Source: a bacterium
GTDB taxonomy: Bacteria; UBA9089; JASEGY01
DNA: 14,371 nucleotides
Assembly (NCBI GenBank): GCA_030019105.1
Contig: JASEGY010000023.1
Coordinates: 4,168 to 18,538 of the forward strand
Direction of reading: 5' to 3'
Within the stretch, counting starts at the first letter, position 1. The number at the start of each line of letters is the position of its first letter. The translations under genes were made by a program, and so were the position numbers. Under the pieces are notes generated by a model that saw nothing but the letters and a program-made list of their open reading frames with translations, was not told the origin of the DNA and searched no databases. Shown in pieces: positions 12,001 to 14,371 of this stretch.

Positions 12001-12194
12001 TCAGCATTTATACCATTGCCGGTGAATTAGCAAAGAAATCCAACTACTCAGGTGATTACCAAAAGGAGGGCGAGCACTACATTGACTGGAACGGCAAAAA
12101 CGATCACGGCGAGACAGTAGCCAACGGGGTTTATCTCTACCTGCTTGAAGCAGGGCACTATCAGGCCACCCGCAAGATGGCCCTGATAAGGTAA
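1..12194 (+). CDS. Giant multidomain secreted surface protein (5'-partial), with Ig/PKD repeats, lamin-tail domains, thrombospondin-3 repeats, GH114-like domain and T9SS-type C-terminal domain
   Basis: The frame is open from the first complete codon at base 3 to TAA at 12192-12194, giving 4,063 visible residues. The GTG at 234 lies inside a repeat and is not the start; the true start and any signal peptide are upstream. Seen: 19 Cys-containing Ig/PKD-like repeats in three clusters (4, 3 and 12), eight PKD domains, two Ig-like domains, three lamin-tail domains, eight thrombospondin-3 calcium repeats, a twin module of unknown family, a hydrolase-like domain, a GH114-like domain and a C-terminal domain with YPNPFNP. 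Known: such C-terminal domains direct export by T9SS in FCB bacteria, and PKD/Ig/TSP3 modules form extracellular stalks. Inferred: a cell-surface or released protein that spaces enzymatic heads from the cell and acts on glycans or envelope material. It is unusually long and shows strong internal duplication. The next gene is convergent, so no operon partner is visible downstream. Confidence 0.93.
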   Translation, partial: INEAPIANAGSDVSVCSGTCTVLTGSASGGTPGYTYSWTPTTGLSNPNDSTTDACPTTTTTYTLTVTDNNGCTDSDQVVVTVNVVIANAGSDVSVCSGTCTSLAGSASGGTGPYTYLWTPNTGLSSDTAANPQACPTTTTTYTLTVTDNNGCTDDDQVVVTVNAPPVANAGADVGVCSGTCTSLAGSASGGTGPYTYLWTPNTGLSSNTAANPQACPTTTTTYTLTVTDNSGCTDSDQVVVTVNVPPIANAGADVGVCSGTCTNLAGSASGGTGPYTYLWTPNTGLSSDTAANPQACPTTTTTYTLTVTDSNGCTDSDQVVVTVNVAPTANFTANPTSGYAPLSVAFTSTSSGTITSYSWNFGDGGTAATQNPTHSYNTAGSYTVTLTASGHCGTDDEIKTNYISVSTDSTNPTVTITSPNNGNDTTTYQSTITIAGSASDAHSGLASVTINTGQANSGSLSNFSFTVSLSPGDTTFVVTATDNAGNTGTDSITITYLPPVKNIRINEVAFKETNDWIELKVMETGSYNGYRIYEGATVLATIPNWGSLTAGDFIVIHEESGTDDTNKADNNPGYWDVYGTNAALIATDNIIQIKMPSGDDRRVDVVIYSNNNGDFTGNQTEANGAVTDSQWDTGSSFSGSKDSDAWTDSDNVSTGQSIGRDPSSTDTNSRADWMLKTLFTPGAANIIPPTANAGGPYSGNETDTIILNAGASTDSDGNITLYEWDVDNNGTYDISASDSSYAYSWADDYSGSVILRVTDNDGRTDTASASVTISNRAPVASAGGPYSGGIGETITLAGSAVDSSPHDTFTYNWDLDNNGTYETLNTQNPSTSWDTVGIYLITLKVTDDDGGADTDTTEVVISDSIPPVVTITSPNNGNDTTTTQSQITISGWASDTGTGVVTVSINTGDSNTGDTANFSFLVTLNPDTNTFIVTAQDGAGNTGTDTINIYYYPPCPSPVADFTASDTSGCAPLNVCFTDSSTGDITSWSWDLDGDGISDTTFQNLCYTYDTPGTYTVSLTVSDTCGSDSETKVAYLEVFPGLIEEGGSFYSLIATLKSRVIAKNTEGYIPPEAADTATMSQVVNLITSGISTYNSNTLQAAACLAATIDYELVKFADTESGRDHYVLREEESVNRGWGSYIFNSDDCSKGVIEIPHPLFDINTPEVGSRAYIEAGARVFLMAGSHRNANADGEADAAHNSATIFETVHETITTATTNSIQIHGFSINNHPGYPDIVLSAGDGSVPSPLGQLRDRLMAKGFSVGVYDGVNWFDLGATTNVQGIYTRSVGGIFIHIELEKFIRDDPAEYAKVVLSSKEVFGYPLADFNGAPTSSCVPLSVCFADSSTGDITSYLWDFGDGNNSGDSSPCHTYNTPGTYTVTLTVNGECGSDSEVKSAYITVDTCPIDVRINEVAFKETNDWIEFYIGGTYLGGLGVYKGATLVKEFPDINASAGDYVVLHFNGNPANDENDTTGKGTNGYWDIYTSNSGLTGTDEVVRVQRSGTSSVSPTNTLDAVIWSNNDGRFTGNSSVANDLVTAGHWDAGFDFNAGDSGAVVNSDEVSSGESIGRDPSSTDTNSRSDWALKTFQTPGADNCIPPTVNAITDDNTICSGTCTTLHGDASGDSPSYTFAWTSSAGDNIANDSNPTVCPTATCTYTLTVTDDNGCTNTAQVTVTVGIPPTVSASAEDDSICSGTCTTLHGSATGCSGSCTYSWSPATGLSNPNITNPTACPTTTTTYTLTVTDNNGCTGDDQVVVTVNAVIAEAGPNVNVCSGDCTVLNGSATGGTAPYTYSWSPTTGLDHADSPNSNACPTITTTYTLTVTDNNGCTDQDQVVVTVLPDFDGDGVSDQCDNCPGFPNPGQIDNDGDGVGDVCDNCPIIPNPDQSDFDWDGVGGVCDNCPSIWNPAQKDIDGNGVGDVCDGCPSIPPDSDGDGFGDVCDNCPGDFNPAQSDLDGDGIGDDCDNCPTTYNPQQIDWDWDGVGDACDNCIETPNPDQADSDNDGIGDACVPPPGIWSCNPGGAEQNFFLPPYPVFVTGTGLVDPDGGAARIYVVFAKAWWMGTAWTDGDVLVDRSSNGFETVSLPPNLPPTQIWPARLNPLMYHEYDIIIDTDENGQWDSGVDYLDHPTDVGAFIDPLFSSNAAGNIKNAFMPGEKVYVFGQSLLYPNTEYNLYIVPNKDDWSTSQGYDLTADEQSGGTIETVSTNISGDFPPILIWSSAALGDYDIVGTRTSDDDGYYDAATDTVDDWITVGFSVFPPLIAKAGSDSNICSGSCAILSGSATGGSGRYTYSWSPATGLSNAAAQNPEACPTTTTTYTLTVTDNNSWSDTDQVVVTVNEGPTAEAGADISVCPGACTVLNGSATGGTASYIYFWSPTTGLSDAGIQNPNACPDTTTTYTLTVTDNNGCTDDDQVVVTVKLPPTANAGSDVSVCSGTCATLSGSATGGTAPYTYSWSPTTGLDHADSPNPNACPTTTTTYTLTVTDANGCTGADQVVVVVDAVIANAGADVGVISGTCTDLQGLATGGTGPYTYSWSPTTGLSNADSPNPNACPMTTTTYTLTVTDANGCTDEDQVLVAVDEIIANAGADVSLCPGTCAALSGSATGKTGPFTYSWSPATGLSDTTAANPTACPNITITYTLTATDDGGETDDDQVVVTVNLPPTANAGYDVSVCFGTCAVLNGAATGGTGPYTYSWSPTAGLSDAGVQNPDACPDTTTTYTLTVTDDNGCTDTAQVTVTVSIPPTVSASAEDDSICFGTCTTLHGSATGCSGSCTYSWSPATDLSDPTTADPTACPDTTTTYTLTVTDDNGCTADDHVVVTVNEIVANAGADISVCSGSCTTLNGQASGGILPYIYSWSPATGLDHSDSPTPNACPTTTTTYTLTVTDNKGCTDSDQVVVTVNLPPTANVGSDVTVCSGTCTALSGSATGGTAPYTYSWSPTTGLDYTDSPTPNACPDTTTTYTLTVTDNNGCPAVDEVVITVNELPTANAGSDVTVCSGTCTALSGSATGGTGPYTYAWRPAAGLSNPNIANPTACPTATTTYTLTVTDNKGCTDSDQVVVTVNLPPTVDAGADVSVCFGSCTTLTGSVSGGTSPYSCSWNPATGLDNPNTFATNACPDTTTTYTLTVTDNNGCTDTDQVVVTVNMSPTVDAGADVSVCFGSCITLTGSASGGSSPYSYSWSPATGLDNPNTFAANACPDTTTTYTLTVTDNNGCPADDQVVITVNPCPLDIRINEVAFKETNDWIEFYIGGTYLGGLRVYKGGTLVKEFPDINAGAGDYAVLHFNGSPANDENDTTGKGTNGYWDIYTDKSGLTGTDEVVRVQRSGTSSVSATNTLDAVIWSNNDGSFTGSKTIANDLVTAGHWDVGFDFNAGDSGAFIDSDDVTPGFSIGRDISSTDNNSRADWSMVSQTGGGANCPSLVTDFTVSDTTGCAPLPVDFNDLSTGDVLSWLWDFGDDTTSSDSNPSHTYTDSGTYTVSLTVSDTCGSDSQTRVAYITVLSGYSGSTPTQLLCTNNWLCVYTGVTANSIAATDFDLVDIDPDDLAPTDVTLIKGSGKTALAYINIGWAEDWRSYWNPAWVDGAGNPIPGTAPAWLLARADWEGEYYVDYTHPEWQAIVYSAIEVIVAKGFDGIYLDNVEAGYQKRQEVIDGGDPTGGIYADLTQANMISFIREISCRYRSSNFYIFPQNGLEVVTSLLDIIDGVGVEETYYLATDVAQDPVETANKESIMDTVAAANKLVLTLDYAGQPANIDNAYDRSSARGYVPYVSVVDLDQIVINPGHEPGSLYQADFSGIPASGCALLTVCFSDSSTGNITGWAWDLDGDGISDTTVQTPCRTYDTPGNYTVTLEVSGTCGGDSTTKAAYIQIASPTVVADFSGTLTADCAPLTVDFSDLSTGDVLSWLWDFGDGTTSSDSNPSHIYTDFGTYTVSLTVSDTCGADSETRTIDIRPCGKEWETYNYPNPFNPVDGKEITAPDGTFTTDGTIIKYTLPEDVDDEVIVSIYTIAGELAKKSNYSGDYQKEGEHYIDWNGKNDHGETVANGVYLYLLEAGHYQATRKMALIR
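18..986 (+). repeat. Cys-repeat cluster A: four Ig/PKD-like repeats
   Basis: Units start at 18, 258, 501 and 744, with spacings of 240, 243 and 243 bases. Each has the pattern (I/V)[48 protein letters not shown]. There are four cysteines per unit: two in VCSGTC, one in ACP and one in NGC, enough for two disulfides. The fold is probably a PKD/Ig-like beta sandwich, reminiscent of repeats in Bacteroidetes adhesins. Units 2-4 are nearly identical in DNA, including synonymous positions, which implies recent tandem duplication or conversion. The cluster probably continues upstream of the window. Confidence 0.85.
987..1223 (+). other. PKD domain 1 (within giant CDS)
   Basis: Residues 329-407. The classic PKD pattern is visible: [18 protein letters not shown], a [10 protein letters not shown] core, then [18 protein letters not shown] domains are beta-sandwich spacers in extracellular proteins. 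This one differs from the later PKDs in lacking the first cysteine of the GCAPL motif (it reads GYAPL). Confidence 0.9.
1224..1502 (+). other. Bacterial Ig-like domain 1 (within giant CDS)
   Basis: Residues 408-500. It contains [56 protein letters not shown]. The ITSP...GSASD...ATDNAGN layout is typical of bacterial Ig-like domains in secreted glycan-active proteins. It is clearly a paralogue of the domain at 2592-2867. Confidence 0.8.
1503..2066 (+). other. Lamin-tail domain LTD1 (within giant CDS)
   Basis: Residues 501-688. It opens with [17 protein letters not shown], the start expected for bacterial lamin-tail (LTD) domains, and continues with strands around [18 protein letters not shown] and [15 protein letters not shown]. 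It ends with [17 protein letters not shown], common at LTD ends. LTDs are extracellular Ig-fold modules often found next to nucleases, glycosidases and T9SS tails. This copy is clearly more diverged than LTD2 and LTD3. Confidence 0.8.
2067..2591 (+). other. PKD domains 2 and 3 (within giant CDS)
   Basis: Residues 689-863, two tandem domains split near 2334. Each begins with A.AGGPYSG and has a DS...WD.DNNGTY core followed by [12 protein letters not shown] or [13 protein letters not shown]. This is the AGGPYSG subtype of PKD, unlike the Cys-bearing ADF..SGCAPL subtype used elsewhere in the protein, so these two probably arrived as a separate block. Confidence 0.88.
2592..2867 (+). other. Bacterial Ig-like domain 2 (within giant CDS)
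   Basis: Residues 864-955. It contains [33 protein letters not shown] and [21 protein letters not shown]. It is a close paralogue of the domain at 1224-1502, sharing the [13 protein letters not shown] and GNTGTD segments. It separates the AGGPYSG PKD pair from the Cys-type PKD that precedes the hydrolase-like domain. Confidence 0.8.
2868..3128 (+). other. PKD domain 4 (within giant CDS)
   Basis: Residues 956-1042. It has [33 protein letters not shown], and [21 protein letters not shown]. The paired cysteines are characteristic of this protein's second PKD subtype. It directly precedes the hydrolase-like domain. Its [10 protein letters not shown] core recurs in PKD7 (11367-11606), which directly follows the GH114-like domain. 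Confidence 0.9.
3129..3971 (+). other. Unassigned 281-aa hydrolase-like domain (within giant CDS)
   Basis: Residues 1043-1323, with no repeats. It carries conserved-looking polar motifs between hydrophobic strands: EIPHPLFD (E1154, H1157, D1161), [10 protein letters not shown] (H1186, R1187), [14 protein letters not shown] (H1199, E1206, H1209, E1210), IQIHGF (H1223) and IHIELE (H1294, E1296, E1298). The order, a GSH after a strand, an H/E on a helix, strand-IQIHGF, then a late Glu-bearing strand followed by a helix, resembles the zinc-binding layout of N-acetylmuramoyl-alanine amidases and related phosphorylase/hydrolase-fold enzymes. That is an inference by analogy; I do not recognise the family. 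It is bracketed by PKD4 and PKD5, as the GH114-like domain is bracketed by PKDs, which supports an enzymatic role. Confidence 0.5.
3972..4208 (+). other. PKD domain 5 (within giant CDS)
   Basis: Residues 1324-1402. It has [38 protein letters not shown] and [16 protein letters not shown]. It is a Cys-type PKD with an extra cysteine before the HTY strand, also seen in PKD4 and PKD7. It closes the PKD bracket around the hydrolase-like domain and leads into LTD2. Confidence 0.9.
4209..4793 (+). other. Lamin-tail domain LTD2 (within giant CDS)
   Basis: Residues 1403-1597. It starts [18 protein letters not shown] and ends with [20 protein letters not shown]. The central part, about 4230-4570, is almost identical in DNA to LTD3 at about 9702-10040. 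The two are therefore recent duplicates or are being converted, whereas LTD1 is much more distant. Confidence 0.8.
4794..5519 (+). repeat. Cys-repeat cluster B: three Ig/PKD-like repeats
   Basis: Units start at 4794, 5040 and 5283. The first two belong to a variant with [11 protein letters not shown], opening TVNAITDDN or TVSASAEDD. Unit 1 has a fifth cysteine (TATCTYTL). Unit 2 has six (GCSGSC in the middle). Unit 3 ([15 protein letters not shown]) returns to the four-Cys form. Unit 2 and its upstream junction are nearly identical to a unit of cluster C starting at 8229, so a segment has been copied between clusters. Confidence 0.85.
5520..6023 (+). other. Eight thrombospondin type-3 calcium-binding repeats (within giant CDS)
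   Basis: Residues 1840-2007. Eight units follow D.D.DG.GD.CDNCP..NP.Q, each with an aspartate-rich calcium loop and cysteines for linking adjacent units. Unit 4 is followed by a shortened spacer ([12 protein letters not shown]), and unit 3 has a Gly for Asp (GVGGVCD). Known: TSP3 arrays wrap around many Ca2+ ions and form rigid rods. Spacing and the DNCP motif distinguish them from dockerin. Codons here (for example gataattgtcc) look more AT-rich than in the Cys repeats. Confidence 0.95.
6039..6776 (+). other. Twin-copy module of unknown family (within giant CDS)
   Basis: Residues 2013-2258. Two related halves can be aligned by eye: about 6093-6401 ([50 protein letters not shown]) and about 6462-6770 ([53 protein letters not shown]). 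They are probably two beta-sandwich domains of about 105 aa. No known family recognised. Base usage is visibly more AT-rich than in the flanking repeats, as in the adjoining TSP3 stretch, which suggests the two entered together. Confidence 0.55.
6777..9680 (+). repeat. Cys-repeat cluster C: twelve Ig/PKD-like repeats
   Basis: Units start at 6777, 7020, 7263, 7503, 7743, 7986, 8229, 8472, 8715, 8958, 9201 and 9444 (spacing 240 or 243 bases). All keep the [11 protein letters not shown] core or a close variant. Most have four cysteines. Exceptions are unit 1 (NNSWSD, last Cys lost), unit 4 (VISGTC, first Cys lost), unit 5 (DDGGETD, last Cys lost), unit 7 (extra GCSGSC pair) and unit 11 (extra Cys in PYSCSW). 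Units 11 and 12 are close duplicates with [15 protein letters not shown]. The long rod probably sets the distance between the hydrolase-like and GH114-like parts. Confidence 0.88.
9681..10253 (+). other. Lamin-tail domain LTD3 (within giant CDS)
   Basis: Residues 3227-3417. It opens [18 protein letters not shown] and ends [19 protein letters not shown]. It matches LTD2 over most of its length at the DNA level. The tail after FNAGDSGA is more diverged from LTD2, so the homogenised tract probably ends near there. It sits immediately before the PKD that precedes the GH114-like domain. Confidence 0.8.
10254..10514 (+). other. PKD domain 6 (within giant CDS)
   Basis: Residues 3418-3504. It has [38 protein letters not shown] and [17 protein letters not shown]. 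It opens the PKD bracket around the GH114-like domain. The [15 protein letters not shown] segment and the following 60 or so bases are nearly identical in DNA to PKD8 (11622-11849), indicating recent copying across the enzyme domain. Confidence 0.9.
10515..11351 (+). other. GH114-like (endo-alpha-1,4-polygalactosaminidase / TM1410-type) glycosidase domain (within giant CDS)
   Basis: Residues 3505-3783, about 280 aa, a usual length for this family. Visible motifs in order: [17 protein letters not shown] (strand 2 region), a [18 protein letters not shown] stretch, [12 protein letters not shown] (D3630, D3635), FPQNGLEVV and [10 protein letters not shown] (E3706, E3707). These match the GH114 TIM-barrel pattern, where an Asp in the FDG.YLDN strand and a downstream Glu are the catalytic candidates. 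Known: GH114 members cleave galactosamine-containing exopolysaccharides such as fungal galactosaminogalactan and related biofilm polymers. Inferred: the protein hydrolyses an amino-sugar polymer outside the cell; the true substrate is not readable. It is bracketed by PKD6 and PKD7. Confidence 0.78.
11367..11849 (+). other. PKD domains 7 and 8 (within giant CDS)
   Basis: Residues 3789-3949. PKD7 (11367-11606) has [18 protein letters not shown] and [13 protein letters not shown], close to PKD4. PKD8 (11622-11849) has [18 protein letters not shown] and [20 protein letters not shown], close to PKD6. They link the GH114-like domain to the C-terminal domain. Confidence 0.9.
11853..12191 (+). other. 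C-terminal T9SS-type / FlgD-like Ig domain (within giant CDS)
   Basis: Residues 3951-4063. It contains NYPNPFNP (YPNPFNP at 3960-3966), [51 protein letters not shown] and a terminal TRKMALIR. This is the layout of type A sorting domains in FCB bacteria and candidate phyla: PNPFNP, LP strand, IY..AG, W.G.n..G..v..G.Y.y.l, and a short basic end. Inferred role: outer-membrane export and surface anchoring or release. In organisms without T9SS the same fold may be only structural. Confidence 0.82.
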
Positions 12195-12288
12195 GCACGA
12201 TTAAATTGTTAAGAATCTGCAGATGAGTAGGGGATAGTACAGCTCGGCGGAAGTTCCCCGCCGGTTTCGAGGGCAGACCTATCTCTGA

Positions 12289-12309
12289 TTCCCACGCTCT
12301 GCGTGGGAA
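12289..12309. repeat. REP-like extragenic palindrome
   Basis: A perfect 9-bp palindrome: TTCCCACGC at 12289-12297, TCT loop, GCGTGGGAA at 12301-12309. This CCCACGC/GCGTGGG motif resembles repetitive extragenic palindromes dispersed in many bacterial genomes. A few A residues follow (CAGACAAAAA), not a T-run, so a + strand terminator is unlikely. Confidence 0.7.
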
Positions 12310-12333
12310 CCAGACAAAAACATATATATAAGA

Positions 12334-12395
12334 GGGACGTTGGTGTAGAAAGCAATTTACTCTTACTTGTTATTTGTTTTCTACACCAACGTCCC
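12334..12395. repeat. Long near-perfect hairpin
   Basis: An 18-bp perfect inverted repeat pairs GGGACGTTGGTGTAGAAA (12334-12351) with 12378-12395. One G-T pair and three further Watson-Crick pairs extend it inward, giving about 22 bp with an 18-base AT-rich loop. It could act as a transcription barrier for both convergent genes, or be a small mobile repeat. No U-run follows directly on either strand. Confidence 0.75.
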
Positions 12396-12407
12396 CCATG
12401 TTTCTTT

Positions 12408-12463
12408 AGCCCGGAGCATTGAGCACTGGAGTCCTTCTGACTCCCTGCTTTATGCTCCGGGCT
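12408..12463. repeat. Nested hairpin (AGCCCGGAGCAT arms)
   Basis: A 12-bp perfect outer stem pairs 12408-12419 (AGCCCGGAGCAT) with 12452-12463. Inside it, 12422-12425 pairs with 12446-12449 and GGAGT at 12428-12432 pairs with ACTCC at 12440-12444 around a 7-base loop. The whole 56 bases can form one long interrupted stem. Confidence 0.7.
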
Positions 12464-12500
12464 TCCGTATCTTCTCAATAAATCGGAATTATTTACTTCA

Positions 12501-12554
12501 GTTTCGAGTTTCTGGTTTCGAGTTGGGAGGAGCGCAGAACCCGAAACTCGAAAC
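12501..12554. repeat. TTTCGAG-type inverted repeat
   Basis: GTTTCGAGTTTCTGGTT (12501-12517) pairs with 12538-12554 with one mismatch. The arms themselves contain short direct repeats of GTTTCGAG. It ends 15 bases before the stop of the - strand gene, so it would lie in that gene's 3' untranslated RNA. Confidence 0.65.
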
Positions 12555-12569
12555 CCGAAAAGTGACTGA

Positions 12570-13808
12570 TTAAATAGTTGGCAGCCCCTTAATTTGCCAA
12601 CCCTCTCCTTCAAGGAGGGATATGTGATAATATCTTCCGGCCTTGGTCTGGATCAGAATCTTGTCATTGGGGGCAAATTCATAGGTGGTGGCTTCGTTGC
12701 CTTTAAAGGATTTTTTCTCTAATTGAACCAGGCTGCCCTCCTTATTTACCTGGAAAGAGACCACCTCTTCGATATTGGTGTCCTTTAGATTAATTACATC
12801 CCCCTCATCCATGTCCTTGGAGCGATAGAAGACAGACTGATCTTCTCCTTCTCTTTTTTCCGGCCGAACCAGCCACTCTCCGGATGTTGAGGCTTCGATC
12901 AGATAATCTCCGTGTTCGCCGGCGCTCTTAATATGAATCACATCGCCGGGACGAACCTTGAAGCTGCTTACGTCATCTCCGGTTGCAATAACCCTGTCGT
13001 ACTGTTCCAGGCAGCCGATCTTAAAGGCGGCTACGGCACCAGTCTTAATATTGATAAGATTAACTACATCCAGACCGTGCTGAACTTCATCTATGTAATA
13101 GTGTGTTTCCTTTGACCTACCTTCTGCTTCTATGATCCAATCTCCCTCCCTTGACACCTCTATCCGATAGCTCTCCTTGCTTCCTTCACCTCTGAGATGA
13201 ACACCTCCCAGGTGGAGCACATCTTGCGAAGAGAGGGTAATGGTTTCAGCCTCTAAGATACGTCCGAACCCCTGTTTTAAGTTGCCGGAATCATCTATGG
13301 TGAGGGTAGTTGTCTCTCCTGTGTCCTGATTGACAAGATTTATTGTTCCTCCTGGGTTAATTTGATATTCGTGTTCCTTCGGGGGACGGAAACCAAAAGA
13401 GAAGCTCTCTTGTAGTGAGCCGGAGAGAAATTCAGCCATGGAGGATAGATATCCATCATATTCACCTTGAAGAGTCTTAAGTATTTCAGATAATTTCAAG
13501 GTTATTTGCATCTCCAGGTAGGAAAGGGGACTGTTTTCAAAAGGGGAAGCCTGAGGGACAAAATCCTGCTGCTCAATTGGGATTTGAGGATTAAAGTCTG
13601 AGACAGGGGAGTCGATTTCTTTATAGAAAAGGTCTTCCTTTTGAGTAAGATAAGACTTAATACTTGTCTGAACCCTTTCCTTCAGAATAGCTTTCTGTCT
13701 TTCTTCAAGGGTATAAAAGGGAAGAACCATGTCGCGAGGGTGTTTAGTCGCTCGCTTAGACTGAGCAAGGGAGGCTTCTTTTACATAAGTGGAAATCAAA
13801 TTTACCAT
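12570..13808 (-). CDS. Unrecognised protein with three C-terminal beta-rich repeats
   Basis: 412 codons from ATG at 13806-13808 to TAA at 12570-12572. The start is supported by a strong AAGGAGGAG just upstream. The N-terminal ~150 residues are polar and partly helical (EERQKAILKERVQTSIKSYL; LEMQITLKLSEILKTL), with no signal peptide or membrane segment. From residue ~153 there are three diverged repeats at about 153-246, 247-336 and 337-408, each with D(V/I)(V/I)NL or GTINL, a ...F.(V/I)... strand, a D.(I/L).(I/L) strand, and a (D/R)Y.I...GEW.(I/V) strand. I do not recognise the family. The repeated strands suggest a beta-barrel or beta-sandwich array that might bind ligands or partners. It is transcribed towards the giant gene, so functional linkage is not implied. 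Confidence 0.85.
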   Translation of the reverse strand: MVNLISTYVKEASLAQSKRATKHPRDMVLPFYTLEERQKAILKERVQTSIKSYLTQKEDLFYKEIDSPVSDFNPQIPIEQQDFVPQASPFENSPLSYLEMQITLKLSEILKTLQGEYDGYLSSMAEFLSGSLQESFSFGFRPPKEHEYQINPGGTINLVNQDTGETTTLTIDDSGNLKQGFGRILEAETITLSSQDVLHLGGVHLRGEGSKESYRIEVSREGDWIIEAEGRSKETHYYIDEVQHGLDVVNLINIKTGAVAAFKIGCLEQYDRVIATGDDVSSFKVRPGDVIHIKSAGEHGDYLIEASTSGEWLVRPEKREGEDQSVFYRSKDMDEGDVINLKDTNIEEVVSFQVNKEGSLVQLEKKSFKGNEATTYEFAPNDKILIQTKAGRYYHISLLEGEGWQIKGLPTI

Positions 13809-13812
13809 TTTT

Positions 13813-13821
13813 CTCCTCCTT
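13813..13821 (-). promoter_or_regulatory. Shine-Dalgarno site of the - strand gene
   Basis: Read on the - strand, AAGGAGGAG lies four bases before the ATG at 13808. It is an almost ideal anti-Shine-Dalgarno match and fixes this start over later in-frame ATGs. Confidence 0.85.
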
Positions 13822-13900
13822 GAGCTATTACTTGCGATTCCCTTCTAATATTCTTATCGGCAAAAAAAGGGGAAACCTTTATCTAAATATACTGATCGCC

Positions 13901-14043
<143 letters not shown>

Positions 14044-14044
14044 A

Positions 14045-14158
14045 TTCAACGAAGATGACCTCTATGAAAACCTGGACTGGCTGTAGGACGAGGTGGTTAG
14101 GTGGAATAGAAGAATAGAAGACGCTTTACGTAGATGCAGGTATGACGGTCATCTGCGA
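14045..14158 (+). pseudogene. Possible transposase remnant
   Basis: Reading from 14045 gives FNEDDLYENLDWL, a TAG stop at 14084-14086, then DEVVRWNRRIEDALRRCRYDG. The EDDLY..LDWL...IE.AL pattern resembles the N-terminal part of IS4/IS1634-type transposases. There is no start, an internal stop, and the similarity fades after 14158. This rests on recalled motif resemblance only. Confidence 0.35.
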
Positions 14159-14316
14159 ATTAATTATTTCTTTGGCCGTCCTCTTCTCCTTCCTTTTCTT
14201 GCAAAATAAGGCATGCAATATTAGTAACACGGTTTCTGAATATTGTCAACTGTTTTTCTGTAATTTATTTGTACTCTCTTGTTATGACAGCGTCTACGTA
14301 AACCGTCTTCTATCCC

Positions 14317-14371
14317 CGGATTACCACGGATAAAATCAGTGTAAATCCGTTAAATCCGTGTCATCCGTGTG
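14317..14371. repeat. Degenerate ATCCGTG extragenic repeat
   Basis: AAATCCGTT, AAATCCGTG and TCATCCGTG follow one another at about 14342-14369, with an inverted CACGGAT at 14325-14331. It is cut by the window edge. Similar ATCCGTG-rich extragenic repeats are dispersed in several environmental bacterial genomes. Confidence 0.6.

Larger units (their letters stand above)
12195..12569. other. Convergent intergenic region rich in inverted repeats
   Basis: A 375-base gap lies between the stops of the giant + gene and the - strand gene. No convincing gene is seen. It holds a short GC hairpin (CGGCGG at 12245-12250 pairing with 12258-12263), a REP-like palindrome, a long hairpin, a nested hairpin and a TTTCGAG-type inverted repeat, listed separately. 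None is followed by a clean U-run, so I cannot name a standard terminator, though any could block transcription between the two genes. Confidence 0.7.

Noticed and set aside
12245..12263. Rho-independent terminator of the giant gene
   Set aside because: A 6-bp GC stem is present, but it is followed by GTTTCGAG rather than a T-run.
12367..12573. 68-codon + strand frame across the hairpins
   Set aside because: It consists of the loop and arms of inverted repeats; no ribosome binding site and no recognisable protein motif.
12209..12613. 134-codon - strand frame in the intergenic region
   Set aside because: It runs through all the palindromes, overlaps the stop of the real - strand gene, and has low-quality composition.
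13822..13900. Promoter boxes for the - strand gene (TATATT, TAAGAATAT candidates)
   Set aside because: Several AT-rich hexamers occur but none has a convincing partner box at proper spacing, so no promoter is annotated.
14142..14333. 63-codon hydrophobic + strand frame
   Set aside because: No Shine-Dalgarno site, overlaps the decayed transposase-like segment and the start of the ATCCGTG repeat; Leu/Phe-rich content follows from AT-rich pyrimidine tracts.

Overview
The window is dominated by one giant, modular, secreted protein gene on the + strand. Its reading frame is already open at base 1 and closes with TAA at 12192-12194, so at least 4,063 residues are visible and the N-terminus lies outside the window. 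A convergent - strand gene of 412 codons (12570-13808) follows. Both flanks of that gene are packed with small extragenic repeats and hairpins. The giant protein ends in a YPNPFNP-type C-terminal domain like those of type IX secretion (T9SS) cargo and FlgD-like Ig domains. Together with the PKD, lamin-tail and thrombospondin-3 modules, this suggests the Fibrobacteres-Chlorobi-Bacteroidetes (FCB) group or a candidate phylum with similar exported proteins, probably from an environmental genome. The sequence gives no finer taxonomy.

Layout of the giant protein (residue number = base/3): four 80-81 aa Cys-containing Ig/PKD-like repeats (18-986); PKD (987-1223); Ig-like (1224-1502); lamin-tail domain LTD1 (1503-2066); two PKDs (2067-2591); Ig-like (2592-2867); PKD (2868-3128); an unassigned hydrolase-like domain (3129-3971); PKD (3972-4208); LTD2 (4209-4793); three more Cys repeats (4794-5519); eight thrombospondin type-3 calcium repeats (5520-6023); a twin-copy module of unknown family (6039-6776); twelve more Cys repeats (6777-9680); LTD3 (9681-10253); PKD (10254-10514); a GH114-like glycosidase domain (10515-11351); two PKDs (11367-11849); and the C-terminal sorting-type domain (11853-12191). 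Both enzyme-like domains are bracketed by PKDs. The natural reading is a very long surface stalk carrying a probable polysaccharide hydrolase and a second possible hydrolase. Much of the gene has been built by recent internal duplication or conversion.

The 375-base convergent gap (12195-12569) holds at least four successive inverted repeats, including a REP-like palindrome and a long near-perfect hairpin. The - strand gene encodes a protein with no recognised family and three C-terminal repeats of about 75-90 aa. It has a strong Shine-Dalgarno sequence and no obvious signal peptide. The last 560 bases contain no convincing intact gene. They hold a small element with terminal inverted repeats and a 7-bp tandem array, a possible transposase remnant, and a degenerate ATCCGTG repeat running off the window edge.
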